NCBI GenBank assembly: GCA_002695025.1 | Contig: NZNV01000008.1 | Coordinates: forward strand, 186,001 to 250,000 | DNA length: 64,000 nucleotides | From: Owenweeksia sp. | Lineage (GTDB): Bacteria; Bacteroidota; Bacteroidia; Flavobacteriales; Schleiferiaceae | Direction: 5' to 3' | Shown: one piece after another, positions 49,498-58,542 of the stretch | Position numbering within the stretch: position 1 is the first letter of the stretch | Layout: each line of letters begins with the position of its first letter | Made by a program: the position numbers and the translations under genes | The notes under the pieces: model-generated | The model's input: only the letters and a program-made list of their open reading frames with translations | Database searches by the model: none | What the model was told of the DNA's origin: nothing

Positions 49498-51965
49498 TTT
49501 TGGTTTTTCTTCGGCTCTTCCTCCTCCCATTCAAAGATGATCCCAGGGTCTTCTTTTTTCTCCGGCTCTTTTTTCTTGAATATTTCACGGATCTCTTTTC
49601 CCTGCTCCTTCAAGTCCCTGGATATAGATTCCCCCAATGATTTCCGGTCCAGTGAAATTTCGGGATCACTGGCCTTACCGGTCATTTTCACATATATATA
49701 AGGATCATCATTGTTCTTCACTTCCACCAGGTGCTCGTCAAACTCTGATTTACCGGACTTGCGTGCGCGGTTATTGAACAATACGTCATCCAGCTTGAGG
49801 CGCATGGTATAATTGACCCTGTTGTCAAAATCATGTATTCCGCTGATCTGTAAGCTCAGTACATTACTTTCCACATCCATGCGGGGAATGATCACCTGTG
49901 ATTCTTTTATAGAAATAGTATTGTTGAGTGAGTTGAAACGAACATCCTCCAGTTCCTTTATATCCGCAAAGCGGGAAAGGGCCTGCATGGGTTCGTAGTT
50001 TTTGAGGTTGCCGTCACGAATGCGGATATTGGCCGTCATCTCCACGGTTTCGGTAAGAACGGTGAGATCCGGCAGCATAAAGGAGGTAAAATCAATATCT
50101 GCGGTAGCCCGTCCATAAATATGATCGGCCGCAATAGCTTCCTGGCCGAAATCACCGAAACTCACAAAAAGGTCATGGATCTCAATGTTATCAGCCCCCA
50201 GGCGGGCATCCACCTTGTAGCGTTCACCGGTATTGAGGTCTACCGAAAAATATCCCTTATAACTGCCCTGGTCCGCCTTAAGCGAGAGGTCACTAACTTT
50301 TATCAGGCCATCGTGTATGCTGAGGTTCCCGGTAATCCCCGAGGCCTGGAATTTTTTGAACCCAAAACGGTCGACCCCTACGCGCAGATCAAGATCCAGG
50401 GAACGGGCCACATTAAGGTTGTAACTGTCATTACCTTTTTTACTGCTACCCACAAAATCCGAAAGGTCTATTTCCTGAGATCGCACGCTACAGTCCACCA
50501 AAAGCTTTTCATCTTCCAGCAGTATATAATTGAGCACATTCTCAAAGCGACCCTCCAGGTAGATATCGCTTTGGCCAGTTTTCAGGTACAGCCTCTTTAC
50601 CTTGAGGTCATTACCCATAAAGGCCAACTCACCATTAATATCCTTTACGGACTTATCAGACCCCAGAAATTGAAAGGATGCCTCCTGAATGCTGAGGCTT
50701 CCTTCGGTACGTGCCTTTCGTAGCTCTGCTGCCTTTACCGTTTTCAATGACCCGAACTGGTTCTCAAAATGCACATCCATAACGATCTTGCCACGAGGTT
50801 CTTCAACGGTATCCAGGGGAAGTACTACCAACCACTCCGCCAGCTCCAGGTCAGAACGCATATTAAGTTTTACAAAAGGCGAGGAAAGCTCACGGATGAG
50901 CAGGTCGCCTTCAATGCTGCCAGTTTCGCCTTTGCCACGGAAGCGGTTCACATGAAGTTCATCGGAACCTGCTTTATAGGTATACCGGCCCGAACAATCA
51001 ATAGCATGGATACGGGCACCTTTATAGCCGGACACAGAAGCACCTGTGGTACTGAAGTCCAGCTGAAAGCGCGCATCCTGCCCGGAGGCAAAGGTTCCTG
51101 AAAATCGAGCATTGCCTTTTCCCTTCAGTTCCGCATCCTTAAGAGTGTACCAACCCTGCTCGTGGAGCAATTGCTGCACATGGTTAAGATCCATTGAAGC
51201 TGAAGATGCCTGTACGGAGGTTTGGCCACGGGCCGTGGTGGTACTCACCTCAAAGCTCAGGTCCTTCCACTGAAGGCTTGCCGGCTTTACCACCACTGAA
51301 TCCTCCCCGTAACCGGCAAGGGTAAAGACAACTTCCAGTGGAACGGCATGCAGGTAGCGGTTTTCGTTCACCCACAGGTTTTGCACCTGCAGGCTGCCCT
51401 TATTCTCCAGGCGATAATCGGATTCCTCAAAATTTCCTTTAAAAGTAAGATCGTTAATAAAGAATGCGGAGCGAAAACCAGAGCCCTGATCCTCAGTAGT
51501 GGCATGTATATCCTCCAGGTCCACCCTTTCCAGGGTAAAAAGCCCTTGCGAAGAGGACGTATCTTCTTTCCATATCCGGTAGTTGTCGCGACCATCAGAA
51601 CGCAGACGGATGTTCACCACTGCCTTTTCAACGTCAATTTCCTTGATGGAAACGGAAGAAAAAAGCACCTCCCACACGCTAAACTGCAGGTATATGCGCT
51701 GAGCATAAACAAGGGTATCCCCTGGGCTGCTGTAAGCACCCGAGGAAAAAACATCTGTAAATACAAAGGAAGCATTGGGGAATTTTCGCAGGCTTATGTT
51801 AACACCGCTTACATCAACAGGAACCGCCAATTGTTTATTGATCTCTTTGATCAGGACACCCGAAAGCTTATCACGGTTGACGTACAGAATGGCAAAAGCC
51901 ACCAGGAACAAAGCCAGCAAAATTGAAAATGCCCAAAGTCCGAACTTTATGATCTTCTTCCCCAT
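49494..51965 (-). CDS. AsmA-family membrane-anchored protein
   Basis: This 823-residue protein has one N-terminal membrane helix (FGLWAFSILLALFLVAFAILYV, residues 8-29). A long beta-rich periplasmic part follows, starting with the AsmA-type segment LIKEINKQLAVPVDVSGVNISLRKFPNASF and ending with VLSLQISGIHDFDNRVNYTMRLKLDD. AsmA relatives bridge inner and outer membranes and move phospholipid. The C-terminus is unusually charged, with K/E runs (FKKKEPEKKEDP, EWEEEEPKKNQN) that may lie outside the fold. It is likely a separate transcription unit ending just before the nuclease gene. Confidence 0.82.
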   Translation of the reverse strand: MGKKIIKFGLWAFSILLALFLVAFAILYVNRDKLSGVLIKEINKQLAVPVDVSGVNISLRKFPNASFVFTDVFSSGAYSSPGDTLVYAQRIYLQFSVWEVLFSSVSIKEIDVEKAVVNIRLRSDGRDNYRIWKEDTSSSQGLFTLERVDLEDIHATTEDQGSGFRSAFFINDLTFKGNFEESDYRLENKGSLQVQNLWVNENRYLHAVPLEVVFTLAGYGEDSVVVKPASLQWKDLSFEVSTTTARGQTSVQASSASMDLNHVQQLLHEQGWYTLKDAELKGKGNARFSGTFASGQDARFQLDFSTTGASVSGYKGARIHAIDCSGRYTYKAGSDELHVNRFRGKGETGSIEGDLLIRELSSPFVKLNMRSDLELAEWLVVLPLDTVEEPRGKIVMDVHFENQFGSLKTVKAAELRKARTEGSLSIQEASFQFLGSDKSVKDINGELAFMGNDLKVKRLYLKTGQSDIYLEGRFENVLNYILLEDEKLLVDCSVRSQEIDLSDFVGSSKKGNDSYNLNVARSLDLDLRVGVDRFGFKKFQASGITGNLSIHDGLIKVSDLSLKADQGSYKGYFSVDLNTGERYKVDARLGADNIEIHDLFVSFGDFGQEAIAADHIYGRATADIDFTSFMLPDLTVLTETVEMTANIRIRDGNLKNYEPMQALSRFADIKELEDVRFNSLNNTISIKESQVIIPRMDVESNVLSLQISGIHDFDNRVNYTMRLKLDDVLFNNRARKSGKSEFDEHLVEVKNNDDPYIYVKMTGKASDPEISLDRKSLGESISRDLKEQGKEIREIFKKKEPEKKEDPGIIFEWEEEEPKKNQN

Positions 51966-52024
51966 ACCCAGACTAGCAAACGTTTAACCTAGGGTAAAAA
52001 GTTTGCACGAAGGCTCAAAATTAA

Positions 52025-52053
52025 AAAAGCCCACTTCAGTGAAGCGGGCTTTT
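52025..52053 (-). terminator. Rho-independent terminator after the 79-residue protein gene
   Basis: A 13-bp stem (52025-52037 and 52041-52053, one G-U pair on the minus strand, loop ACT) lies 24 bp past the stop at 52077 and is followed on the minus strand by TTAATTTTG. That tail also contains a TAATTTTG element (52023-52016) that could act as a -7 box for the AsmA-like gene. Confidence 0.85.
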
Positions 52054-52076
52054 ACCTGATTTTTTGATTTCCTCCC

Positions 52077-52316
52077 TCAGGATTTTTTTTGAACTTTAAA
52101 ACCGTATTTTTCAAGAAATTCAATTTTTTCCTGAATTACACGACCTTCTCTTTTCTTAAGTTCCTTATCAATGCTCTTCTTAAGAGCTTCGAGTTCTTCA
52201 ACAGAAAGTTTACCCAGAAACTGAGAAGCAAAGAGGGCTTTCAGAGTTTTATTGTTATTCTGGTTTTCACGCAAGGTGTGAACCAGAACACCGGGTGTTA
52301 TTTTTCTTTTTGCCAT
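52077..52316 (-). CDS. Small conserved basic protein of unknown function
   Basis: This 79-residue protein has no signal peptide. It is rich in lysine and glutamate, with a predicted helical C-terminal half (EELEALKKSIDKELKKREGRV). It is cytosolic and may form a coiled coil. It has its own perfect -7 element (52341-52348) and its own terminator, so it is a genuine monocistronic gene. I do not recognise a family with known function. Confidence 0.65.
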   Translation of the reverse strand: MAKRKITPGVLVHTLRENQNNNKTLKALFASQFLGKLSVEELEALKKSIDKELKKREGRVIQEKIEFLEKYGFKVQKKS

Positions 52317-52340
52317 AATGTTGAATTAATTAATTTGTTT

Positions 52341-52348
52341 CAAAAGTA
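52341..52348 (-). promoter_or_regulatory. -7 promoter element of the 79-residue protein gene
   Basis: TACTTTTG on the minus strand is a perfect TAnnTTTG match 24 bp before the ATG at 52316. Confidence 0.55.
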
Positions 52349-52383
52349 ATATCTAAAAGTTAATACACCTAATCCAAAAAACT

Positions 52384-53199
52384 TTAGTTATTGATCTTTA
52401 AAAACTGCACTTCTTTTTCCGAAAGATAACGCCATTGTCCCCGGTTGAGATTCTTCTTGGTAATACCAGCAAAAAATACTCGATCCAGTTTGGTAACCTC
52501 GTATTCCAGGCTCTCAAATATCCTTCGTACAATGCGATTCCTACCGCTGTGTATCACTATTCCTATGTTGTTTTTGGACTTACCTTCAATGTATTGGATC
52601 TCGTCTACTTTTATAGGACCATCTTCCAGCTCCAGCCCATCCTGTATCTTATGAAAATCGGTTTTAGTGAGATTTTTGTCCAAACCCACCTCGTATATCT
52701 TACGGGCTCCATGAGAGGGGTGGGTCAGCTTTTTGGCCAGATCACCATCATTGGTAAACAATAATACTCCGGTGGTTTTACGATCCAGGCGACCTACCGG
52801 GTAAAAGCGTTCGGAACCTGCATTACCTACCAGTTCCATTACGGTTTTTCGAGCCTTAGGATCATCGGTGGTTGTGATAAAACCCTTAGGCTTATTCAAT
52901 ACCAGGTATACCTTTTTTTCTTTCCGTATTTCAGAACCATTGAACCTCACCTCATCGGCAGGCTTTACTTTAAAACCCATTTCTGTAATGGTCTTGCCGT
53001 TGACCTCTACCAAACCGGCTTTAATAAGATCATCTGCCTCACGCCTGGAGGCTATCCCTGAGTGAGCCAGGAACTTATTGAGGCGCATTGTTCCATCATT
53101 GGATGGGGATGGTTTGGGGCCACTTCCGGCAGGTTTCTTTTTACCGATGGGTTTTTGAGGCCTTCCCCCGGGGCTTTTTTTCGGTCCTCGCTTTTGCAT
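52384..53199 (-). CDS. RsuA/RluB-family pseudouridine synthase
   Basis: This 271-residue protein begins with a basic, Pro/Gly-rich tail (about 1-36). An S4 RNA-binding domain follows (MRLNKFLAHSGIASRREADDLIKAGLVEVNG), then the catalytic domain with YPVGRLDRKTTGVLLFTNDGDLA, where the Asp of GRLD is the catalytic residue, and IHSGRNRIVRRIFE. It isomerises a uridine in rRNA; by its S4 domain and tail it is nearest to RluB/RluF types, but the exact site is not fixed by sequence. A -7 element lies 13 bp upstream. Confidence 0.9.
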   Translation of the reverse strand: MQKRGPKKSPGGRPQKPIGKKKPAGSGPKPSPSNDGTMRLNKFLAHSGIASRREADDLIKAGLVEVNGKTITEMGFKVKPADEVRFNGSEIRKEKKVYLVLNKPKGFITTTDDPKARKTVMELVGNAGSERFYPVGRLDRKTTGVLLFTNDGDLAKKLTHPSHGARKIYEVGLDKNLTKTDFHKIQDGLELEDGPIKVDEIQYIEGKSKNNIGIVIHSGRNRIVRRIFESLEYEVTKLDRVFFAGITKKNLNRGQWRYLSEKEVQFLKINN

Positions 53200-53212
53200 A
53201 AAAAAATTTTTG

Positions 53213-53220
53213 CAAAGCTA
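53213..53220 (-). promoter_or_regulatory. -7 promoter element of the pseudouridine synthase gene
   Basis: TAGCTTTG on the minus strand is a perfect TAnnTTTG match that ends 13 bp before the ATG at 53199, giving a leader of only a few bases. Confidence 0.55.
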
Positions 53221-53338
53221 GAGATATTTAAACCTTTGAAGAAAGCCCGTTCAGGTTTCTGTGATCGCACTACGCTATCCTAATATCCTGGGTATATACA
53301 GGAGGTTCAACCCAGTAGAGGGTATTCTCATAAGTTTC

Positions 53339-53692
53339 CTAGGGAAAAAAGGCTTCACGAATATGATCCAGGCGGAATTGAGGGTTAAAAGTAATGCTGA
53401 TAACGTCAAACTGAACATCCTTTTCCACACCATATTTTTCTACATAGGCATTAGCCGCACTGATCAGGTGTTTTTGCTTGCTTTTGGTAATAAACTCTGA
53501 GGGTGAACCGTAGCTGGAACTACTGCGTGTTTTGACTTCTACAAAAGCAAGGTGATCGGCAGTTTCGGCAATAATATCGATCTCCTCGTGCCGGTATCGC
53601 CAGTTGCGTTTTATAATGGTGTAGCCGTGTTGAATGAGATATGCCACAGCTGCCGCCTCTCCTTGTTCACCTAGTGTATTATGCTCAGCCAT
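53339..53692 (-). CDS. YraN/UPF0102-family nuclease-like protein
   Basis: This 117-residue protein matches the YraN family, a restriction-endonuclease-like fold. It shows LGEQGEAAAVAYLIQHGYTI, RYRHEEIDIIAE, and LAFVEVKTRSSSSYGSP, with the Asp, Glu and Lys of a PD-(D/E)xK active site (EIDIIA, FVEVK). The biological role is unsettled. It overlaps the LD-carboxypeptidase gene upstream by 8 bp. Confidence 0.88.
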   Translation of the reverse strand: MAEHNTLGEQGEAAAVAYLIQHGYTIIKRNWRYRHEEIDIIAETADHLAFVEVKTRSSSSYGSPSEFITKSKQKHLISAANAYVEKYGVEKDVQFDVISITFNPQFRLDHIREAFFP

Positions 53693-54584
53693 TCTCGAAT
53701 ACCAGTTCTACGGAATCACCAACCTTCAAAGAGGCTCTCCGCCCAAAGATCAGGGAACGATTGTCATCTATATGGCCGGCAGGAAAACCGAAACACACCG
53801 GGAAATTGTACGGCCTTACCACCGTGGCAATAATTTCCTCGGCACTCTGACCAAAAGGGATCTTATTATCATTCATAGCATTCATACCCCCTACAATAAG
53901 CCCGGCTATACCTTCAAAATAACCGTTCCTCTTCAGGTTTTGCATCATCCGGTCAATATGGTACAGGTATTCATCCAGATCCTCGATAAACAGAATATCA
54001 CCTTCCGGCTGAATGGCCGTTCCTGAACCAGTCTGACTATATAAAACCGAGAGGTTCCCTCCGGTTACCCGGCCTTTAGCCTGTCCATTGCGGTTCAACG
54101 GATGGGCCGCACAGCTAATTACCAGTTCCTCACCAAACAGAGCCTTCCGTAAGCTCTCCAGGCTTTCCGGGGTATTGCTGGTAAAATTCACGGGCATCGT
54201 ACTATGCAGGCATTCCACTCCTACCTTGCGGAGTTTATTGAGCAAAACGGTTATGTCACTGTAACCGCATATCCATTTGGGCTTTTCAATAAGGGGAAAA
54301 AAGTTGAGTTCATCAATGATACGCACCGTACCATAACCTCCACGCACACAAATTATTGCATCTATATCGATACTGTCTATAAAGCCCTGCAGATCAGCCA
54401 GGCGTTGTTCATCCGTGCCGGCAAACTGGTGGTGACTTTTAAAGAGGTTGGGAGCCAACTCCACTTTAAGACCCCATGACTCCAGAATTTCTATGGCCGG
54501 CTGGAGTTCATCCCGTGAAATTTTACGGGCGGTTGCCACCAACCCCACTGTATCTCCTTTTCTTAATGTTTTAGGAGTAATCAA
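53685..54584 (-). CDS. LD-carboxypeptidase (S66 family)
   Basis: This 299-residue protein has the S66 signatures: [18 protein letters not shown] at the N-terminus, [18 protein letters not shown], and [12 protein letters not shown], whose Ser is the nucleophile; [16 protein letters not shown] lies farther on. It removes the terminal D-alanine from recycled muropeptide tetrapeptides in the cytosol. It starts with TTG at 54584, sharing bases with the pdxJ stop (TTGA). It is downstream of pdxJ and upstream of the YraN-like gene. Confidence 0.9.
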   Translation of the reverse strand: MITPKTLRKGDTVGLVATARKISRDELQPAIEILESWGLKVELAPNLFKSHHQFAGTDEQRLADLQGFIDSIDIDAIICVRGGYGTVRIIDELNFFPLIEKPKWICGYSDITVLLNKLRKVGVECLHSTMPVNFTSNTPESLESLRKALFGEELVISCAAHPLNRNGQAKGRVTGGNLSVLYSQTGSGTAIQPEGDILFIEDLDEYLYHIDRMMQNLKRNGYFEGIAGLIVGGMNAMNDNKIPFGQSAEEIIATVVRPYNFPVCFGFPAGHIDDNRSLIFGRRASLKVGDSVELVFENG

Positions 54585-55306
54585 CGGGCGGCATTTTCCA
54601 GTTTACGCAAATACATCTGTATGGTGTTTTCCAGGCCATAATATAAGGCATCTGAGATCAGCGCATGTCCTATGGAAACTTCCTGCAGGTTGGGAACCAT
54701 ACGAGCAAAATACTCCAGATTATCCAGGTTCAGGTCATGACCGGCATTTACCCCCAGGCCGTATTTACCGGCAAGCTCAGCCGCCACTGTATAAGGCGCT
54801 ACCGCATTTTCAGGATCCCTTTCAAAGCCCCGGGCATACTCCTCGGTATACAATTCAATACGATCAGCCCCGGTTTTCCCGGCTGCCTCGATAAAGTCCT
54901 CGTTACACTCCATAAAAAGAGACACCCTGATACCCGCCTCCTTAAAGCGGCCAACTACCTCCTTCAGTAAAACCTCATTTTCCACTGTATCCCAGCCAGC
55001 GTTGGAGGTGAGTACATCCGGGGGATCCGGCACCAGGGTAACCTGTTCCGGCTTCACTTCCAACACCAGGTCTATAAAATCTTCTGAAGGATAGCCTTCA
55101 ATATTGAACTCGGTGTTCAGCCGGGGTCTTATATCCCGCACATCCTGGTAACGGATATGGCGCTCGTCCGGCCTGGGGTGTACGGTTATTCCTTCGGCTC
55201 CGAATTTTTCACAGTTCAGGGCAGCTTCCAGCACGTTGGGAACGGAACCTCCCCGGGCATTCCGGAGAGTGGCTATTTTATTGATATTTACACTAAGTCG
55301 GGTCAC
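54581..55306 (-). CDS. pdxJ: Pyridoxine 5'-phosphate synthase
   Basis: PdxJ condenses 1-deoxyxylulose 5-phosphate with 3-amino-2-oxopropyl phosphate to pyridoxine phosphate. The start is set at GTG 55306, which gives 241 residues and the family start [19 protein letters not shown]; a longer frame would run through the divergent promoter. Visible motifs are [45 protein letters not shown], and [15 protein letters not shown]. The LD-carboxypeptidase and YraN-like genes follow with overlaps. Confidence 0.96.
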   Translation of the reverse strand: MTRLSVNINKIATLRNARGGSVPNVLEAALNCEKFGAEGITVHPRPDERHIRYQDVRDIRPRLNTEFNIEGYPSEDFIDLVLEVKPEQVTLVPDPPDVLTSNAGWDTVENEVLLKEVVGRFKEAGIRVSLFMECNEDFIEAAGKTGADRIELYTEEYARGFERDPENAVAPYTVAAELAGKYGLGVNAGHDLNLDNLEYFARMVPNLQEVSIGHALISDALYYGLENTIQMYLRKLENAAR

Positions 55307-55335
55307 TGAATTTACGTTTAATGAGGCAATTGAAG

Positions 55336-55358
55336 CAAAGATAAAAACCTTAAGTTTG
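55336..55358. promoter_or_regulatory. Back-to-back -7 elements of divergent pdxJ and CBS-domain genes
   Basis: TATCTTTG on the minus strand (55343-55336) faces pdxJ, with GTG at 55306. TAAGTTTG on the plus strand (55351-55358) faces the CBS gene, with ATG at 55368. Both match TAnnTTTG fully. They are only 7 bp apart in a 61-bp gap, so polymerase binding in one direction should exclude the other. Confidence 0.6.
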
Positions 55359-55367
55359 CTTTTACCT

Positions 55368-56033
55368 ATGAACGTTGCAAAACACCTTTTAAACGACATA
55401 AAGCCGCTGCAATCTTCAGAACGGGTGCGGGATATCCTGGACCTGATGGAGGAGCTGAAATTTACCCACCTGCCGGTTATTGAAGAATCCCATCACTACC
55501 TTGGCCTTATAGACGAGGACGACTTGCTGGAGCTTGAGGACGATACGCAGCGCCTGCAATCGTATCACAGACTGCTCAAACCCTACTCCGTACCGTTGGA
55601 AGCCGATATTTTCAAGGCTGTGCAAATGATCGGTGCCGGACAACTAAGCATGTTACCGGTAGTGGATAAAGAAGGTAATTACAAGGGCTACATCTGCACC
55701 CGTGAATTGTTACAGGAAATAGGCCGGCAACCCACTTTTACCGAGAGTGGAAGTACATTGGTTTTGGAGATTCCCTCCAGGGATTACCAGATGTCGCAGG
55801 TAGCCCACATCGTAGAGAGTGAAGATGCACGCATCCTCGGCTTCTTTATTGATAATTCTGAAGAGCTGGACCATATTGAGATCAACCTTAAGATCAACCA
55901 GCAGGACATTACCCGTATCCTGAAATCACTGGAACGGTATAATTATAAGATTAAGGAAGTACACCATACCAGCCTTTTTGACGACACCCTGGATCAGCGT
56001 TACGAAGCGCTGATGAAATACCTTAATATGTGA
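55368..56033 (+). CDS. CBS-domain protein
   Basis: The start is set at ATG 55368 (221 residues, [11 protein letters not shown]), because the longer frame runs back through pdxJ and its promoter. Two CBS motifs lie at about 5-125 ([52 protein letters not shown]), and an ACT-like C-terminal half covers about 135-221. CBS pairs bind adenine nucleotides and act as sensors. It lies 3 bp before nadK, a common arrangement in Bacteroidota, which suggests a link to NAD metabolism that is not proved. Confidence 0.85.
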   Translation: MNVAKHLLNDIKPLQSSERVRDILDLMEELKFTHLPVIEESHHYLGLIDEDDLLELEDDTQRLQSYHRLLKPYSVPLEADIFKAVQMIGAGQLSMLPVVDKEGNYKGYICTRELLQEIGRQPTFTESGSTLVLEIPSRDYQMSQVAHIVESEDARILGFFIDNSEELDHIEINLKINQQDITRILKSLERYNYKIKEVHHTSLFDDTLDQRYEALMKYLNM

Positions 56034-56036
56034 TTT

Positions 56037-56915
56037 ATGAAGGTAGCCGTTTTCGGAAAGCTGATCACCCTTGAATCCCGGCCCTTCATTGAGAAACTCC
56101 ACCGGGACCTGCTCAATATCGGGGCGGAGATCATAGTATACAAACGGCTCAATCGTTTTATTGAAGAGCATTGCGAACTGGGGCTGAACTTCAAGGAATT
56201 TGCCTCTCACGATCAGCTGCTTGAAGCCTCACCGGACTTTCTTATTACCATGGGTGGTGATGGCACCATATTGGACGCAGTAACGCTTATCCGTGATTCC
56301 GGCATCCCCATACTGGGTATCAATACCGGAAGACTGGGTTTTCTCTCCAACGTAAGTAAGGAAAAGATCACCGAGGCCATTCAGGCTTTAAAGGATACCA
56401 ATTTCACCATTGATGAACGCATGGTACTGGCATTGGATACCCCTGAGCTGGAACTGGAAATGCCTTTTGCGCTTAACGAAGTAACGGTAAGCCGCAAGGA
56501 CACCACCGCTATGGTTACAGTACATACGTGGATCAACGATGAATACCTCAATAGCTATTGGGCGGACGGGCTGATCATTGCCACACCCACCGGAAGTACA
56601 GGGTATTCACTAAGTTGCGGGGGACCTATTATTATGCCGGGCTCGGACAGTTTTGTGATAACTCCCATTGCTCCGCACAATCTGAACGTAAGACCGGTCG
56701 TTATTCCCAACAAGTATACGATCAAGCTGAAAGTAGAAGGACGCGAAAAGCAATTCCTGGTATCCCTGGACTCCAGGATATATGCCCTGGATTCTGGATC
56801 AGAATTGAAAGTAAGCCTTAGCACTTTCCGTATACGACTGATAAAGACAGAAATACAAAACTTTGCAGAGACATTACGAAATAAATTACTCTGGGGCCTT
56901 GACCGAAGGAATTAA
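56037..56915 (+). CDS. nadK: NAD kinase
   Basis: The 292-residue enzyme phosphorylates NAD to NADP. It has the signature GGDGT in FLITMGGDGTILDAVT, then GINTGRLGFLSN, and the substrate-binding loop GLIIATPTGSTGYSLSCGGPI. It forms an operon with the CBS gene (3-bp gap). Confidence 0.97.
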   Translation: MKVAVFGKLITLESRPFIEKLHRDLLNIGAEIIVYKRLNRFIEEHCELGLNFKEFASHDQLLEASPDFLITMGGDGTILDAVTLIRDSGIPILGINTGRLGFLSNVSKEKITEAIQALKDTNFTIDERMVLALDTPELELEMPFALNEVTVSRKDTTAMVTVHTWINDEYLNSYWADGLIIATPTGSTGYSLSCGGPIIMPGSDSFVITPIAPHNLNVRPVVIPNKYTIKLKVEGREKQFLVSLDSRIYALDSGSELKVSLSTFRIRLIKTEIQNFAETLRNKLLWGLDRRN

Positions 56916-56949
56916 CAACCTTTAACCAAGGGCCTTCACGCTAAATGGT

Positions 56950-56957
56950 TATATTTG
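56950..56957 (+). promoter_or_regulatory. -7 promoter element before the envelope biogenesis series
   Basis: TATATTTG is a perfect TAnnTTTG match 16 bp before the ATG at 56974. It probably drives the DUF6089-uppS-bamA-skp-skp series. Confidence 0.6.
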
Positions 56958-56973
56958 CCCTCATTTTTGCGAA

Positions 56974-57795
56974 ATGAAGATCAAACTACTCATTTTCAAA
57001 ATATTATTAGCCTCTCTATGGCTTCCGGCATACGGTCAGTATACCGAAGTAGGCCTGTTTGGAGGCGGAAGCAATTTTATTGGCGATGTAGGTGACTACG
57101 GTATCCACATCCCCAAAGGATACGCTGTTGGCGGTTTTGTTCGCTATAATTTCAACGAACGCTGGGCCTTAAGGTTACAATTCAACTATGGTTATATTGC
57201 CAATGAGGACAGCTCCTCCAGCTTTGGTTACCGCCTTAACCGCAACCTGCACTTCCGTTCACATATCCTGGAAGGAAGTTTAATGGGTGAGTTCAATTTT
57301 CTGGACTTCGAACCGGGCACCAAGCATTTCCACACCCCTTATGTGATGGGTGGTTTCGGAATTTTTAAATTCAACCCTACAGCCGTTTACCAGGGAGAGG
57401 AATACGAGCTTCAACCCCTGGGCACGGAAGGTCAGGGTACACGCGCCAACGCAAGCGGCCCCTACCCATTGGCCTCTACCTTTTTTGTATTTGGTCTGGG
57501 CTACAAATTCTCAATCGGTGAATTCACCTCTATAGCTATTGAAAGTAATTTCAGAAGCACCCGCACGGATTACCTGGATGACGTTAGTGGATATTATGCA
57601 GACCCGGAGATCATAGAAGAGGAAAACGGGCCCGTTGCAGCAGCACTCTCTGACCGTAGTATATTGGGTGGGGATAAGGAAAACCTGCTTAGAGGTAATC
57701 CTCAGAATAATGACTGGTATATATTCACCGGTATCACCCTTCAGTTCAAGTTTGGGGAACTGTATGAGAAATGCGCAAGCTTTGTGGGAAGATGA
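56974..57795 (+). CDS. DUF6089-like outer membrane beta-barrel protein
   Basis: This 273-residue protein has a signal peptide ending PAYGQ. It opens with the strand YTEVGLFGGGSNFIGDVGDY typical of this Bacteroidota family, and has barrel-like strands (YAVGGFVRYNFNERWALRL, STFFVFGLGYKFSIGEF, TGITLQFKFG). It lies directly before uppS and bamA, its conserved place in many members of the phylum. The function is unknown; an envelope role is inferred from context. It overlaps uppS by 4 bp. Confidence 0.85.
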   Translation: MKIKLLIFKILLASLWLPAYGQYTEVGLFGGGSNFIGDVGDYGIHIPKGYAVGGFVRYNFNERWALRLQFNYGYIANEDSSSSFGYRLNRNLHFRSHILEGSLMGEFNFLDFEPGTKHFHTPYVMGGFGIFKFNPTAVYQGEEYELQPLGTEGQGTRANASGPYPLASTFFVFGLGYKFSIGEFTSIAIESNFRSTRTDYLDDVSGYYADPEIIEEENGPVAAALSDRSILGGDKENLLRGNPQNNDWYIFTGITLQFKFGELYEKCASFVGR

Positions 57796-58535
57796 GCCTG
57801 AAGGAAGAAATCAAACACAACCCCCTACCTCAACACGTTGCTATAATTATGGATGGCAACGGCCGCTGGGCCAAGAAAAAAGGTTTCCTGCGTGCCATAG
57901 GCCATGAAAACGGTGTGGACGCCTTGCGTAATATTGCTACCGCTTCTGCAGAAGTGGGTATAAAATACCTCACGGTATACGCTTTTTCCAGTGAAAACTG
58001 GAACCGTCCCCGCGCAGAGGTCAATGCCCTGATGGCCCTTTTGGTCTCCAGCCTTCGCAAAGAGCTCAAGACCTTAACCAAGAATAATATCAGCCTGAAT
58101 ACTATCGGCAAGACTGATTCACTACCGCTAAAGTGCCAGCGGGAACTGCAGGAAGTGATCGAAAAAACCAGCAAACTGGATCACATGACCCTTACCCTGG
58201 CCTTGAGCTATGGCAGCAGGGAGGAAATAACAGAAGCCACGCGCACGCTGGCCCGTGATGTGAAAGCTGGTAAGCTGGATCCTGAGGATATAAGCGAAGA
58301 ACATATTAGCCATAACCTTTTTACCCGGGGCCTTCCAGACCCTGATCTGCTGATACGCACTAGCGGTGAGTACCGGATAAGCAACTATATGCTTTGGCAG
58401 ATCGCCTACTCGGAATTGTATTTTACCGACAAGCTTTGGCCTGATTTCGGGGCTGAAGATCTATTTAAGGCCATCCTGGATTACCAGAGAAGAGAGAGAA
58501 GATTTGGTAAAATCAGTGAGCAATTAAATTCCTGA
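57792..58535 (+). CDS. uppS: Isoprenyl transferase (undecaprenyl pyrophosphate synthase family)
   Basis: UppS adds isoprenyl units to farnesyl pyrophosphate to make the carrier lipid for peptidoglycan and O-antigen. The start is set at ATG 57792 (247 residues), overlapping the previous gene by ATGA. It has IIMDGNGRWAKKKG with the catalytic Asp, YAFSSENWNRP, and LLIRTSGEYRISNYMLWQ followed by ELYFTDKLWPDF. Confidence 0.96.
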   Translation: MSLKEEIKHNPLPQHVAIIMDGNGRWAKKKGFLRAIGHENGVDALRNIATASAEVGIKYLTVYAFSSENWNRPRAEVNALMALLVSSLRKELKTLTKNNISLNTIGKTDSLPLKCQRELQEVIEKTSKLDHMTLTLALSYGSREEITEATRTLARDVKAGKLDPEDISEEHISHNLFTRGLPDPDLLIRTSGEYRISNYMLWQIAYSELYFTDKLWPDFGAEDLFKAILDYQRRERRFGKISEQLNS

Positions 58536-58542
58536 ACCAATA

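Noticed and set aside
52016-52023. TAATTTTG as promoter of the AsmA-like gene
   Set aside because: It coincides with the T tract of the terminator at 52025-52053, so the match may be only a by-product of that tract. It is mentioned there but not called separately.
55236-55367. Longer upstream extensions of pdxJ and the CBS gene
   Set aside because: Both extensions run through each other and through the promoter boxes, and family homology begins at GTG 55306 and ATG 55368.
56912-56957. TTAACA and TTAACC near a perfect -7 box before the DUF6089 gene
   Set aside because: The half sites are 10 bp apart, one overlaps the nadK stop codon, and the genes downstream are housekeeping envelope genes. 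It is likely chance.
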